The position numbers and the translations under genes were made by a program. Positions 48,007 through 56,163 of a DNA stretch of 64,000 nucleotides are shown here, piece by piece. The stretch lies in assembly GCF_000722545.1 (NCBI RefSeq), contig NZ_JNVM01000041.1:1-64000 (forward strand), given 5' to 3'. Each line of letters starts with the position of its first letter. Position 1 is the first letter of the stretch. The notes under the pieces are model-generated. The model was given only the letters and a program-made list of their open reading frames with translations, was not told where the DNA came from and made no database searches. The stretch comes from Paenibacillus tyrphae (GTDB lineage Bacteria > Bacillota > Bacilli > Paenibacillales > NBRC-103111).

Positions 48007-48108
48007 GGATTTGTCGAGGTATGGAGAAGAATATAAGGTAATTGTCGGAGGGCTGGCTTGGTGCGGCCTTCCTTTTTTGTAGCTGGTTATGGTGCAGCGG
48101 CGGTGATT

Positions 48109-48825
48109 TTATAAGTAGAAGTCTCTAGCGTATTCAACGGCTTTGGGGATTTTGGCGTAAACGGTTTGTTGGCCGCGGTCATAGGAGGCAGTATAGAGGA
48201 TTCGATCTCCGCTATATACATGGTAAACGTCGGTTCGATTCACAACGGTTGTCCCTAAATCATACTGGATCGCACCGTAGTAATCACGATGGTTATGAAC
48301 GGATTCCGAAGCAGAGTATACTTTTGCTTTGGAATAGATGTGTTTAAATGATCCGTTCGTCTGACCAGTCCATACGAGATTGATGAGTTTTTTTAATTCA
48401 GTACCAACGTTAGATTGAATCTGGACGTTGGCGCGAACTTCGACCGGGTTTACAATGGTAGTAGTGCCGCCTTTTGGAGCACTGCACAAGAAGGAATCTT
48501 GTTCCCTTGGCCCGACATTGTCATTGCCGTCTTCAATAACTTTATAAGGAATGGAGTACGTCGAATAGGCGTATCGCTCCGTTAGATTACCTTGGGGAGT
48601 AAGAAGCGTAGAGTCATTTCCCTTTAACGCTTGATCAACAAAGGTTATGGTGAGGTTATTCTGACCTTGGGGTTTGCCGACAATAACAGGTACAGTTGGG
48701 GTGGCTACTTGTTCACTTGAGACGGGTGCGTTTCCCAAGTTTGGCGCTGTAGCGACTGGAGAAGCAGCGAGTGTTAGAGCTGCGAAAGAAGCGGCCAGAA
48801 TGGCAAGGATGCGGTTATGGGCCAT
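48109..48825 (-). CDS. Secreted hypothetical protein
   Basis: A 238-residue protein with a signal peptide: MAHNRILAILAASFAALTLA, cut likely near residues 20-26. The mature part is polar, rich in Thr, Asn and Tyr, and has one Cys; no known domain. ATG at 48825 has AAGAAGGT upstream; the frame runs open to 48876. It lies between YyzF-like and rlmH genes on the opposite strand, which breaks the usual htrC-rlmH pair and suggests an insertion. Confidence 0.75.
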   Translation of the reverse strand: MAHNRILAILAASFAALTLAASPVATAPNLGNAPVSSEQVATPTVPVIVGKPQGQNNLTITFVDQALKGNDSTLLTPQGNLTERYAYSTYSIPYKVIEDGNDNVGPREQDSFLCSAPKGGTTTIVNPVEVRANVQIQSNVGTELKKLINLVWTGQTNGSFKHIYSKAKVYSASESVHNHRDYYGAIQYDLGTTVVNRTDVYHVYSGDRILYTASYDRGQQTVYAKIPKAVEYARDFYL

Positions 48826-48992
48826 TGCTTTTACCTTCTTTCGAGCAATAATATAGTTCAATTTACATAATATCACATTTGTTTCTTGTTAAGTTAAAGT
48901 TTCTTTGGAGAAAACAATGAAAAGGTGAAGGAAATTCCACGATACCTCGAACAGAACAAGTAAAGGGTAGACGAGAGAGGAAGAGCAAGCGG

Positions 48993-49472
48993 ATGAATAT
49001 TCAAATTATCACAGTAGGCAAGTTGAAGGAAACTTATCTGGTGCAGGGGATCGCCGAGTACGTCAAGCGTTTGGGGCCGTATGCCAAGGTACAGATCGTC
49101 GAGGTGCCGGACGAGAAGGCGCCGGAATCCATGAGCGCCGCGGAGGAGGTGCAGGTGAAGCAGCGTGAGGGCGAGCGCATTCTCGCGAAGCTGCACGCCG
49201 ACGCTTACGTCGTGGCGCTTGCCATCGACGGGAAGCCGCTGTCGAGCGAGGAGCTCGCGCGGCAGGTGCAAGACCTTGCCACGTACGGGCGCAGCCAAGT
49301 GGCTTTTGTTATCGGGGGCTCGCTGGGCCTCGCCCCAGAAGTGCTTGCGCGCGCCGACCTCAAGCTCTCGTTCGGGCGCATGACACTGCCGCACCAGCTT
49401 ATGCGTCTGGTGCTGGTGGAGCAGGTGTACCGGGCGTTTAAGATTATGCGGGGGGAACCGTATCATAAGTGA
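48993..49472 (+). CDS. rlmH: 23S rRNA (pseudouridine(1915)-N(3))-methyltransferase RlmH
   Basis: A 159-residue SPOUT methyltransferase: [38 protein letters not shown] with the knot, and the end RGEPYHK. It acts on pseudouridine 1915 in helix 69 of 23S rRNA. Its last six codons, GAA CCG TAT CAT AAG TGA, are the 18-bp direct repeat that recurs downstream at cassette borders. In staphylococci this same gene end (orfX) is the SCCmec attachment site. Confidence 0.97.
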   Translation: MNIQIITVGKLKETYLVQGIAEYVKRLGPYAKVQIVEVPDEKAPESMSAAEEVQVKQREGERILAKLHADAYVVALAIDGKPLSSEELARQVQDLATYGRSQVAFVIGGSLGLAPEVLARADLKLSFGRMTLPHQLMRLVLVEQVYRAFKIMRGEPYHK

Positions 49473-49484
49473 CGGCGAAAAATT
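49455..49484 (+). repeat. att copy 0 (rlmH end, attL-like)
   Basis: GAACCGTATCATAAGTGA (49455-49472) ends on the rlmH stop and is followed by CGGCGAAAAATT, the inner inverted repeat of the first segment. Confidence 0.85.
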
Positions 49485-49807
49485 GGGGAAAACAGATAAT
49501 GTTGTAGGGGCCGTAATTGAGTGATTAACGAGCCTCCAAAAGCTTGGGCTTGGGGCATTAGTTCTTTCCCACTAACGGCCTAATAGATAAGGAATTACTT
49601 TCATCTTTCCAAAATTCAATTAATAATATCAACGATATGATCAATATGCTAGTTGGTGTAGCTGCCGCGGCTCCTTTCACATTTTTCGCCGATAGACCCA
49701 TTAAGCTAAAAATAAGGAGGGCTCTCAGACACTTTTTAACTTGAGTGCCTCAAGAACTGTATAGGTGAGAGAATCCCTTTTTATGTTACTGAAAGTAGGT
49801 CTTACAA
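49485..49807. other. Decayed start of segment 1
   Basis: 323 bp with no gene. It includes a solitary type-A border arm at 49671-49706 that lacks its direct repeat. Confidence 0.55.
49671..49706 (+). repeat. Decayed type-A border arm
   Basis: CTCCTTTCACATTTTTCGCC and GATAGACCCATTAAGCT match the arms before the copies at 50585, 55968 and 63393, but the direct repeat is replaced by AAAAATAAGGAGG. Confidence 0.7.
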
Positions 49808-50188
49808 ATGTATGCTAATGATTTTAATGGAGAAATTGTAATAAATACAGAATCGCAGGTAGTTGAGTTTATTCGAAATCGTCCAGCATTTAATGCCAAT
49901 CAGTTTATTTTTACCTTTGAAGAAATTGGTATCCCTCAATTATGTGCTTTTGTTCGGGATGATTATTGTGTGTTGTATTTTTTAGATTCTGAACAAAAGG
50001 GAACTTTTGCTTCTTACGGTGAGGACAATATTAGGGACGAAACGATTACCTTTTACGAGAATGTTCATGGCGCAGAAGTAGTTTTAGCAAGTACAATGGT
50101 TATTACAGTCAAACAAATGACTGATGCGTGCACAGAATTTTTCAAGACGAAAACTCGTCCAACATGTATTAAATGGATGGAATTGTAG
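49808..50188 (+). CDS. Imm1-like immunity family protein
   Basis: A 126-residue protein. The pattern CAFVRDDYCVLYFLDSEQKG, then a Tyr and Asn-Val-His segment, and a final TRPTCIKWMEL with Pro and Trp resembles Imm1 immunity proteins of polymorphic toxin systems. No cognate toxin is seen, so it would be an orphan. The gene is AT-richer than the core. No clear ribosome site near ATG 49808; GTAGGTC lies 9 bp upstream. Confidence 0.6.
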   Translation: MYANDFNGEIVINTESQVVEFIRNRPAFNANQFIFTFEEIGIPQLCAFVRDDYCVLYFLDSEQKGTFASYGEDNIRDETITFYENVHGAEVVLASTMVITVKQMTDACTEFFKTKTRPTCIKWMEL

Positions 50189-50189
50189 T

Positions 50190-50545
50190 TTATTAGTATA
50201 TCGCTTTGACGTTGCAGGATGGGAGGGCGGTTCCATGTAGTCCTCGTCATGTCCGTTCATGGCGATTCGTTGCTCGGGCATTAGGACTGGGTCTTTGAGT
50301 TGGACGTAAAATGGCTCGGCCAGCTCGACGATGAACTTTCTGCGCTCGCTCGGCATGACGCTCGGCATCACGACGTTCGGCTTACTGCAGAGCCATCGGT
50401 AGCCGTCTTGGATGGAGGGGCTGATCCCGCAGGCGGCCAAGCCAGAGGCACGGATTCGCTTCCCGAGGGCTTCGACTTGAAAACTATGAAGCATGATCGT
50501 AGCTGTTGTAATGGGTATAAAAGATTGGAAACTATGCGCCACGGC
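50190..50545 (-). pseudogene. Unrecognised coding remnant
   Basis: A stop-free minus-strand frame encodes FQVEALGKRIRASGLAACGI and later MPSERRKFIVELAEPFYVQL, which look protein-like. It has no ribosome site, its 5' side runs into the att copy at 50546, and its 3' side runs antisense into the Imm1-like gene. It is GC-rich unlike that neighbour. Probably the middle of a gene cut by recombination; family unknown. Confidence 0.4.
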
Positions 50546-50615
50546 TGTTCCTTTCTCATTTTTCGCCGATAGCCCCGTTAAGCTGAACCGTATCATAAGT
50601 GACGGCGAAATTTTT
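50546..50615 (+). repeat. att copy 2 (type A)
   Basis: Arm with ATTTTTCGCCG (50558-50568), direct repeat GAACCGTATCATAAGTGA (50585-50602) identical to rlmH, then CGGCGAAATTTTT (50603-50615). The arm and the last block are inverted repeats. Confidence 0.85.
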
Positions 50616-50828
50616 GGCATTAATCGCTTGCTCTGTTCCCATGCAACAAAAGCGGAATCAAAGCCTCCGAGAGTTAAAATGGAAGTAAACCCAAGGTAAT
50701 AGCAACAGGTAGGGGGTCATCCTCCCTTTTTCTGTCACTTAATGAGTTACGGTTGATTTTTATGCGTCACGAAGCACGTATACGGCTTAAAACAACCAAT
50801 TTAATCGACAAGTAAACAATCTACCGGA

Positions 50829-50874
50829 ACAACCATCGATGACATTTTCTAAGGTCGTCGATGGTTGTATTTTT
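50829..50874. terminator. Terminator, probably bidirectional
   Basis: AACCATCGATGAC and GTCGTCGATGGTT pair with one mismatch, followed by a GTATTTTTT tail. It is at the end of the minus-strand gene beginning at 51436. The 210 bp to its left hold only degraded sequence. Confidence 0.65.
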
Positions 50875-50893
50875 TAGCCCAACATGCCTGCCT

Positions 50894-51436
50894 CTACTCG
50901 CTGACACCTTCCGGTTCGAGCAGAAGCAGCAGCTCCCGAATAGCCGGAGCAAGCTTATCGTTACCGTTCATTATCGCGGTGTAGATAGGAATTGCGTCCT
51001 TAAGCAGCAAATAACTGAAGTAATAATAGCTGAAAAATGCCTCTTTCGCATAACCCGGCGGCTCCTCTTCCTCCCACAGCAGTTCATCTTCGTCCTCGTC
51101 CTCTGGCCATAAGTACTTTTCATCCAGGAGCTCGTTCATTGTTCCAACCGTATCTTGCGAATCCATATGATCCACGGTTATAGCAGAAGCTACAGCCAAG
51201 TACAACTGAACTTCCTTCGAAGAGACCTTATCCGGTTTCTGTTTGGCAAGTTCCCGCAGGAGAATAAGCAGAGCCCATGGCGTCGCCTGCCACAAGGTGC
51301 TTTGGTGCTCGATCAGATTGGCGATTTCCTCATATTGCCCCGTCTCCATGAGCCGCGGAATGTCCGTCCCTCTTCCATAGGCGGTAGTCAGCCGCTGCCA
51401 TGGAACACGGTTTGTCGTTTGGGCCAAAAGGTTCAT
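50894..51436 (-). CDS. Hypothetical protein, possible immunity type
   Basis: A 180-residue soluble protein, MNLLAQTTNRVPWQRLTTAY at the start, a helical middle, then an acidic patch WPEDEDEDELLWEEEEPP and the end LLLLEPEGVSE. Size, acidity and neighbours (Imm1-like, DUF4259) are like immunity proteins, but there is no family match I can name. ATG at 51436 has AAGGAGGGG 6-7 bp upstream; the next gene on the same strand is 100 bp upstream. Confidence 0.65.
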   Translation of the reverse strand: MNLLAQTTNRVPWQRLTTAYGRGTDIPRLMETGQYEEIANLIEHQSTLWQATPWALLILLRELAKQKPDKVSSKEVQLYLAVASAITVDHMDSQDTVGTMNELLDEKYLWPEDEDEDELLWEEEEPPGYAKEAFFSYYYFSYLLLKDAIPIYTAIMNGNDKLAPAIRELLLLLEPEGVSE

Positions 51437-51536
51437 CTCCATCCCCTCCTTAAAAGTCATATTATACCAAAAAAGCCGCATTTAGCGACTTCTTATAGGA
51501 TGCAATCGGCCGCTTTAAGCAGCGGCATCCGGCGAT

Positions 51537-51959
51537 TTATAACCGTTCCGACAAAATACGAACGACTTGTTCCAAATGTTCAATCCAGTCCGGATTTCCA
51601 TCCCACAGTTCATAGAGCTCGCGTTCTCCGCCTTTATTATCCAGTACCTGCTGAACCAATTGCCTCAACTCGAGCAAATCTTCCGTTTCCCAGACGATCT
51701 CCTTCAGACCGCTCAATTCCTCGTACTGCGTCTTGCCGTATTGGATATAGGCGCATACAATTTCAGTGAGAGCAACGGCTGTATTATCGTAAAGGAAATC
51801 TTCCTCCTCAGGATCCTCCGAGAGAAATCCCAACTCTCTGTAATGAGTTAGAAGATCCTTCAACTTGACGGACTTGCGGTCCTTTGCATATTCGATTAAC
51901 GCATCAAGAACATCAAGCCCTTCGTCGCTTTCCAGCGATGCCTTTCCCCACGATCCTAT
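51537..51959 (-). CDS. DUF4259 family protein with altered start codon
   Basis: The frame encodes GSWGKASLESDEGLDVLDAL, which matches the DUF4259 opening, normally directly after Met. Here that codon is ATA (51959-51957), with AAGGAAGGCGGG just upstream. The nearest standard start, TTG at 51863, would lose 32 conserved residues. Either the start has mutated (pseudogene) or a rare ATA or ATT start is used. From 51959 it would have 140 residues. Often found near polymorphic-toxin immunity genes. Confidence 0.6.
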   Translation of the reverse strand: MGSWGKASLESDEGLDVLDALIEYAKDRKSVKLKDLLTHYRELGFLSEDPEEEDFLYDNTAVALTEIVCAYIQYGKTQYEELSGLKEIVWETEDLLELRQLVQQVLDNKGGERELYELWDGNPDWIEHLEQVVRILSERL

Positions 51960-52054
51960 CGTAATCCCGCCTTCCTTTTTGTACTACTATTCTAACACAA
52001 ATTGGAATCATACTGCTGCATTTTGACTTGCATGGAAACGGGGAGGTTTTAGAT

Positions 52055-52112
52055 AACTTGCCGCTACAACCAGTGCGGGGAACCGTACCATAAGTGACGG
52101 CGAAAAATTGGG
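52055..52112 (+). repeat. att copy 3 (type B)
   Basis: Arm CTTGCCGCTACAACCAGTGCGGG, read in two parts CTTGCCGCTACA and ACCAGTGCGGG, then GAACCGTACCATAAGTGA (52080-52097) and CGGCGAAAAATTGGG. The tail matches that after rlmH itself for 15 bp. Confidence 0.8.
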
Positions 52113-52130
52113 TTGTGGGTATGGTGTTGA

Positions 52131-52152
52131 AGGAGAACCGTATCACAAGTGA
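52131..52152 (+). repeat. att copy 4 (repeat only)
   Basis: GAACCGTATCACAAGTGA (52135-52152) encodes E-P-Y-H-K-stop; the preceding GGA gives Gly. The following CGGCGAAA block is missing (GGTAAAGG). It lies 55 bp after copy 3. Confidence 0.7.
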
Positions 52153-52547
52153 GGTAAAGGAACCATTTGAATTAATTATAGAAATAAATCTCGTCAAGTG
52201 ACACTTTAAAATAATTTACATGATTGGAATCTAGCCCGCCAATGATGCTCGACAAAAATGTCACTCTCTCCTACTGGAAAAACACTATAACATTTCCTAA
52301 TTATTCATTATAATAGAGTGAACTAAGTCAATTTTTTCACTCATAAAAGAGTTGGATAGCCACGGATCTAAGGTGTTAACTAGGATAGCCGGGTTGCAAC
52401 ATTTATAATTTTTTTTACAAAAGGTGGGATGGCTATTAATGATATTTAATGCCATCTTTTTATTTGTACCTCCTCGCTGCTCCAAGTGGGTAAAATTGCT
52501 TATTTAGACTCAAGATTAATACAATCGAGAAACTAGGTGAAGATGAA
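52153..52547. other. AT-rich spacer upstream of the GGDEF gene
   Basis: 395 bp without a gene I can see. It has the GGDEF gene promoter near its right end (TTGCTT 52496-52501, 18-bp spacer, TACAAT 52520-52525). Confidence 0.5.
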
Positions 52548-54680
52548 ATGTGGCTGGAGGAGTTAAACAAAGAGCTGGGCAAGTTGAAGGATGATGAGAA
52601 TTACATCATCAAAATATGTGAAAAAATAAGAGGAACTGAGTCTAAAGTTGCAATAGAAGCCTACGAAGCAGCTACTAAATTTGTAAGAGAAAATAATATG
52701 TTAACCTGTGCTTACCCATGGATTCTTTATAATAAAGGTTGGTTATACTTTGATTCGACAGACTTTAAAACTGCGACCACTCTTTATGAAGAGGCTTATC
52801 ATATTTTTAAAGAAAATAACAATATAGATGGCCAATTGGCGACTAGCAGTGCATTTGTAAGTGTTTATTCGGTACAACAAAAACTTTCCAAAGCCATTGA
52901 GCATGGTATGGAGGGTATAGAACTAGCAGAAAAAGTGGGTAACTATGAGCGACTAACTCAAATCAAAGGGAACCTTGCAGCGCTGTATATGGAAATCGAT
53001 GAGTATGAAAAGGCAAAAGAGCTATTAGATCAGATCGTAAACATACCTCGTGTTTATAGTAATGCTATTAAAGTGGCTTGTTACATTAATCAAGCTGAAT
53101 GTTGCAACCATTTGGGCAATCTGGATCAGGCGATAGTGTATATAACGAAGGCGCTTGAGTTAGCAGAAGTATACACTCCCAAAATGGTGCCCAATGTGTT
53201 AAAAGAAATGGCTCATATTTACGCGACTAAAGGGTGCTATGGTACAGCGGAAGAATATTTCGTCAAGAGTGTAGAGATGGCGAAAGCGGGAGGAGCGCAA
53301 CTGTATCTTCAAGATGCACTATTGTACTGGGCAGAGCTAGATTTGGTACAAGGTCGGTTTAAGGAGACTGTTGATAAGCTGCAACAAGTAGAAGAAGGGA
53401 TAGAAAAGTCCAAATCTATAAGGAATTTAAATAAAGTGTATTTGAATATGAGCAAAGGTTTTAAAGGACTGGGAAATTATGAACAAGCCTATGCGTATTT
53501 AGAAAGACATATGGAATTAGAAAAACAAATGCAGGCTATTCGCAGTGCTGAGAGTATGGTAATGCTGAATCGAAAAAGAGAAGAGGAAGAGGGAAAAATC
53601 TACAAGTTTCTCTATAATCAAACTGAAGCATTGAATGGTGTGGGCCAGAATATCCTGTCTAACTTGAACAAGGAAAGTATCTTTAATATTGTTGCCAAAG
53701 AAATACAGGATTTGATCCAAGCGGATATTATTCAAATTGGCATTTATAACGAAGAGGAAGGGATCCTTAACAGCGAGTTGTCAATCGAAAAGGGACAACG
53801 GTTGGTCATAGGGCCTATGTCTATATTAGAAGATAGCTTTTGGGCATATAGTGTCAAGCACAAGCAGGATATCCTTATTAAGGATACTGAAAAGGAATAT
53901 AGCCGTTATTTTGAAGATTTTAAGGAATACTTAGAGAAGATAAGGAAGAAAAAGGAGTATGTAATAGAGACAATACCTTATTCTCTTATATTTGTACCTA
54001 TTATTATGAAAGATAAGGTAATAGGGGTGATAAGTACTCAAGCTTATAAGAAAAATTTTTTTAACTTAAAAGACTTGAGTACATTAAAGACCCTATCTAA
54101 TTATCTAGGAATTGGGTTAGAGAATGCTAGACTATATAGGGAAGTTGAATATGCATCTAAGTATGATGTGTTAACCAAAGTCTTTAATCGAAAAGAGTTA
54201 TTTAAAGAAACAACCCAAATGTACGTGCAACTTAAAGAAAGCAAGAACGCAAATAGAACACTATGTATCCTGATGATTGATGTGGATAATTTTAAGAGGA
54301 TAAATGATGTTTATGGTCATCAGGAAGGAGATAGGGTGCTAGAGCGTGTGGCAGATCTGCTTCAAGCTAGTATAGGAGAAAAGGATAGGGTAGGCAGATA
54401 TGGCGGGGAAGAGTTTATGGTGGGAATTCCCGACGAAACGTTGAAGCAATGTATTCAAAAAGCAGAGATTATCCGAAAAAATGTGGAGAAGGCAGTTATA
54501 ACATCAGCTCTAGGGATACCCATTCCTATTACCGTAAGTATAGGGGGAGCCAACCTAAATACAAAGAAATATGCCTTAGAGCAAATGATTAATTATGCTG
54601 ATAAAGAATTATTCAAAGCTAAAGACTCAGGAAAGAATAACGTATTTGTATATCATCAAGAAGAAGGTACGGGCGTTTAG
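52548..54680 (+). CDS. TPR-GAF-GGDEF diguanylate cyclase
   Basis: A 710-residue soluble signalling protein. Residues 1-330 are tetratricopeptide repeats (for example AIVYITKALELAEVY), then a coiled part, a GAF domain (about 365-535), and a GGDEF domain with active-site GGEEF in RYGGEEFMVG and DVDNFKRINDVYGHQEGD. It should make cyclic di-GMP, controlled by a ligand or protein partner. No EAL domain. The gene is far more AT-rich than the core, a sign of transfer. ATG has AGGTGAAGATGAA upstream. Confidence 0.9.
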   Translation: MWLEELNKELGKLKDDENYIIKICEKIRGTESKVAIEAYEAATKFVRENNMLTCAYPWILYNKGWLYFDSTDFKTATTLYEEAYHIFKENNNIDGQLATSSAFVSVYSVQQKLSKAIEHGMEGIELAEKVGNYERLTQIKGNLAALYMEIDEYEKAKELLDQIVNIPRVYSNAIKVACYINQAECCNHLGNLDQAIVYITKALELAEVYTPKMVPNVLKEMAHIYATKGCYGTAEEYFVKSVEMAKAGGAQLYLQDALLYWAELDLVQGRFKETVDKLQQVEEGIEKSKSIRNLNKVYLNMSKGFKGLGNYEQAYAYLERHMELEKQMQAIRSAESMVMLNRKREEEEGKIYKFLYNQTEALNGVGQNILSNLNKESIFNIVAKEIQDLIQADIIQIGIYNEEEGILNSELSIEKGQRLVIGPMSILEDSFWAYSVKHKQDILIKDTEKEYSRYFEDFKEYLEKIRKKKEYVIETIPYSLIFVPIIMKDKVIGVISTQAYKKNFFNLKDLSTLKTLSNYLGIGLENARLYREVEYASKYDVLTKVFNRKELFKETTQMYVQLKESKNANRTLCILMIDVDNFKRINDVYGHQEGDRVLERVADLLQASIGEKDRVGRYGGEEFMVGIPDETLKQCIQKAEIIRKNVEKAVITSALGIPIPITVSIGGANLNTKKYALEQMINYADKELFKAKDSGKNNVFVYHQEEGTGV

Positions 54681-54759
54681 ATAGGGCACTCCGATTAGAT
54701 GTGGCTATACCATTGAAATATATGGAAATTCGACCAGTGAAGAGGATGTGTCGAGAATT

Positions 54760-55893
54760 ATGGGAAACCGGACGTTTTTGAGTGTTACTTCGGAGGCAGT
54801 AGATGGACAGTATGAAGATGTTGCCTTTGAGACGAACAATTTTCTCGCACCTTTGTGGTTCAGCTTTGTCAGTCAGGAGCAATTTCAACGTTATCGCGAG
54901 AGGCTTATATCAACTTGGAATACAGTTAAACCCCACCTGGAAAATGAGGATCTTGAGGATTTACCCGAATGGGAGGTATTTGCGAAGGCATTACATTGGC
55001 ATATTCCATGGGGAGAGGCTGTAACGCAATTGCGACAGAGCTTGCCTGTTACATTGGCACGTTTCCCAGAGCTTGGTCCTTATATGCTAGAATGGCTGGA
55101 AACTTTATTTACACATGTGCAAACGCATCAATCTCCTGTTGTTCATTTGGAACTAACTCAGTATTTTTATTTTTACACGGACCCCCTTCCGTACTTGGAA
55201 CAAATTGAGCAGTGCCTTCATCTTTGGTGGAGTCCATACGAATTATGGTTTGAGCGCTGGAACGATAACATGAATCCGTATCTGCTGGGAGGCGAGCATT
55301 TACCAAAGAGAGTAGGGAATGACGAAGACCGAAAACAAGAAGAAGCAATAGTTACGCCGGAGATAGGGAAAACAAGGGTTGATAATTCAACTTCTTCGAA
55401 AAAGAGTTCTTCGAAACAGTTGGAAAGGTTATATTTCTGGCTGTTTGCTATCTTATCGGGGGCACTTTTTTTAGGAACTTTGCTAATGACCTCAAGCAAG
55501 TGGCTGGCCGTTCTAGCCTTCCTTCTTCCTGCTATCTGTGTCGTTTTATGGGAGCTGCTGATTCGTCCAAAGAAGAAGATCCCCCACTCTACCAAGAAAG
55601 AAAAACCGGTTCCATCACTTGCAACAAGTAAGATCGCGTATTACGATGGAACTTCGCCGATAAAACTTCAAGGCATCGAAGCCGTCAATTTGGATAAAAC
55701 CGATTCTTTCACTGTACTTTGGCCTCATATTCTGCGTGCTCAAGTTAGTCAGCCGAATCAACTCGTGCTTGTACTCCATACTGAATTTGAGAATTTGTAT
55801 CCGTCGCCTGCAACTGTTGTCCTAAATAACGAATTAGCAGCTGAGCTTATCGCCACTGTAGTTAATTCTATTGCCAACCTTCCGCGGCTTTAG
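54760..55893 (+). CDS. Membrane protein of unknown function
   Basis: A 377-residue protein beginning MGNRTFLSVTSEAVDGQYED, soluble for the first 220 residues with many Trp and Tyr, then two membrane helices (about 226-246 and 250-270) and a soluble C-terminus. The start resembles small Firmicute proteins that open M-x-N-R-T/S-Y/F-L, some near toxin loci; no firm family. ATG at 54760 is preferred; GTG at 54748 is closer to GAGG. Same strand as the GGDEF gene, 80 bp away. Confidence 0.65.
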   Translation: MGNRTFLSVTSEAVDGQYEDVAFETNNFLAPLWFSFVSQEQFQRYRERLISTWNTVKPHLENEDLEDLPEWEVFAKALHWHIPWGEAVTQLRQSLPVTLARFPELGPYMLEWLETLFTHVQTHQSPVVHLELTQYFYFYTDPLPYLEQIEQCLHLWWSPYELWFERWNDNMNPYLLGGEHLPKRVGNDEDRKQEEAIVTPEIGKTRVDNSTSSKKSSSKQLERLYFWLFAILSGALFLGTLLMTSSKWLAVLAFLLPAICVVLWELLIRPKKKIPHSTKKEKPVPSLATSKIAYYDGTSPIKLQGIEAVNLDKTDSFTVLWPHILRAQVSQPNQLVLVLHTEFENLYPSPATVVLNNELAAELIATVVNSIANLPRL

Positions 55894-55930
55894 TCACAGA
55901 AAAAGTTCTCCGAGACTCTGCCGCTGTATG

Positions 55931-55998
55931 CTCCTTTCACATTTTTCGCCGATACCCCCGTTAAGCTGAACCGTACCATAAGTGACGCAAATTTTTAT
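55931..55998 (+). repeat. att copy 5 (type A)
   Basis: Arm with ATTTTTCGCCGATACCCCCG, direct repeat GAACCGTACCATAAGTGA (55968-55985), then CGCAAATTTTT, a shortened inner repeat. Confidence 0.85.
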
Positions 55999-56065
55999 GA
56001 TAAACAGGGAAGCCCAAAAACCAGGGGTCGCTCTTAAGGATTCCGTCTATACATTTTAAGTAGAA

Positions 56066-56090
56066 ATTGCCGTTACAGAGAATGCAGCGC
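56066..56090 (+). repeat. Decayed type-B border arm
   Basis: ATTGCCGTTACAGAG (56066-56080) and CAGCGC match the arm before copy 7; the direct repeat is gone. It marks a further small ancient segment between copy 5 and the helicase gene. Confidence 0.55.
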
Positions 56091-56163
56091 GCCACCTCAT
56101 ATCTGGTGTATAATACAAGAAGTGAAACTTCCGCATCGACGGTGGCATGACGAAGGAGATTTT

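Noticed and set aside
51913-52197. 94-residue minus-strand frame across att copies 3 and 4
   Set aside because: Its sequence is the reverse reading of the att repeats (VTYGTV) plus an out-of-frame copy of the DUF4259 start; no ribosome site.
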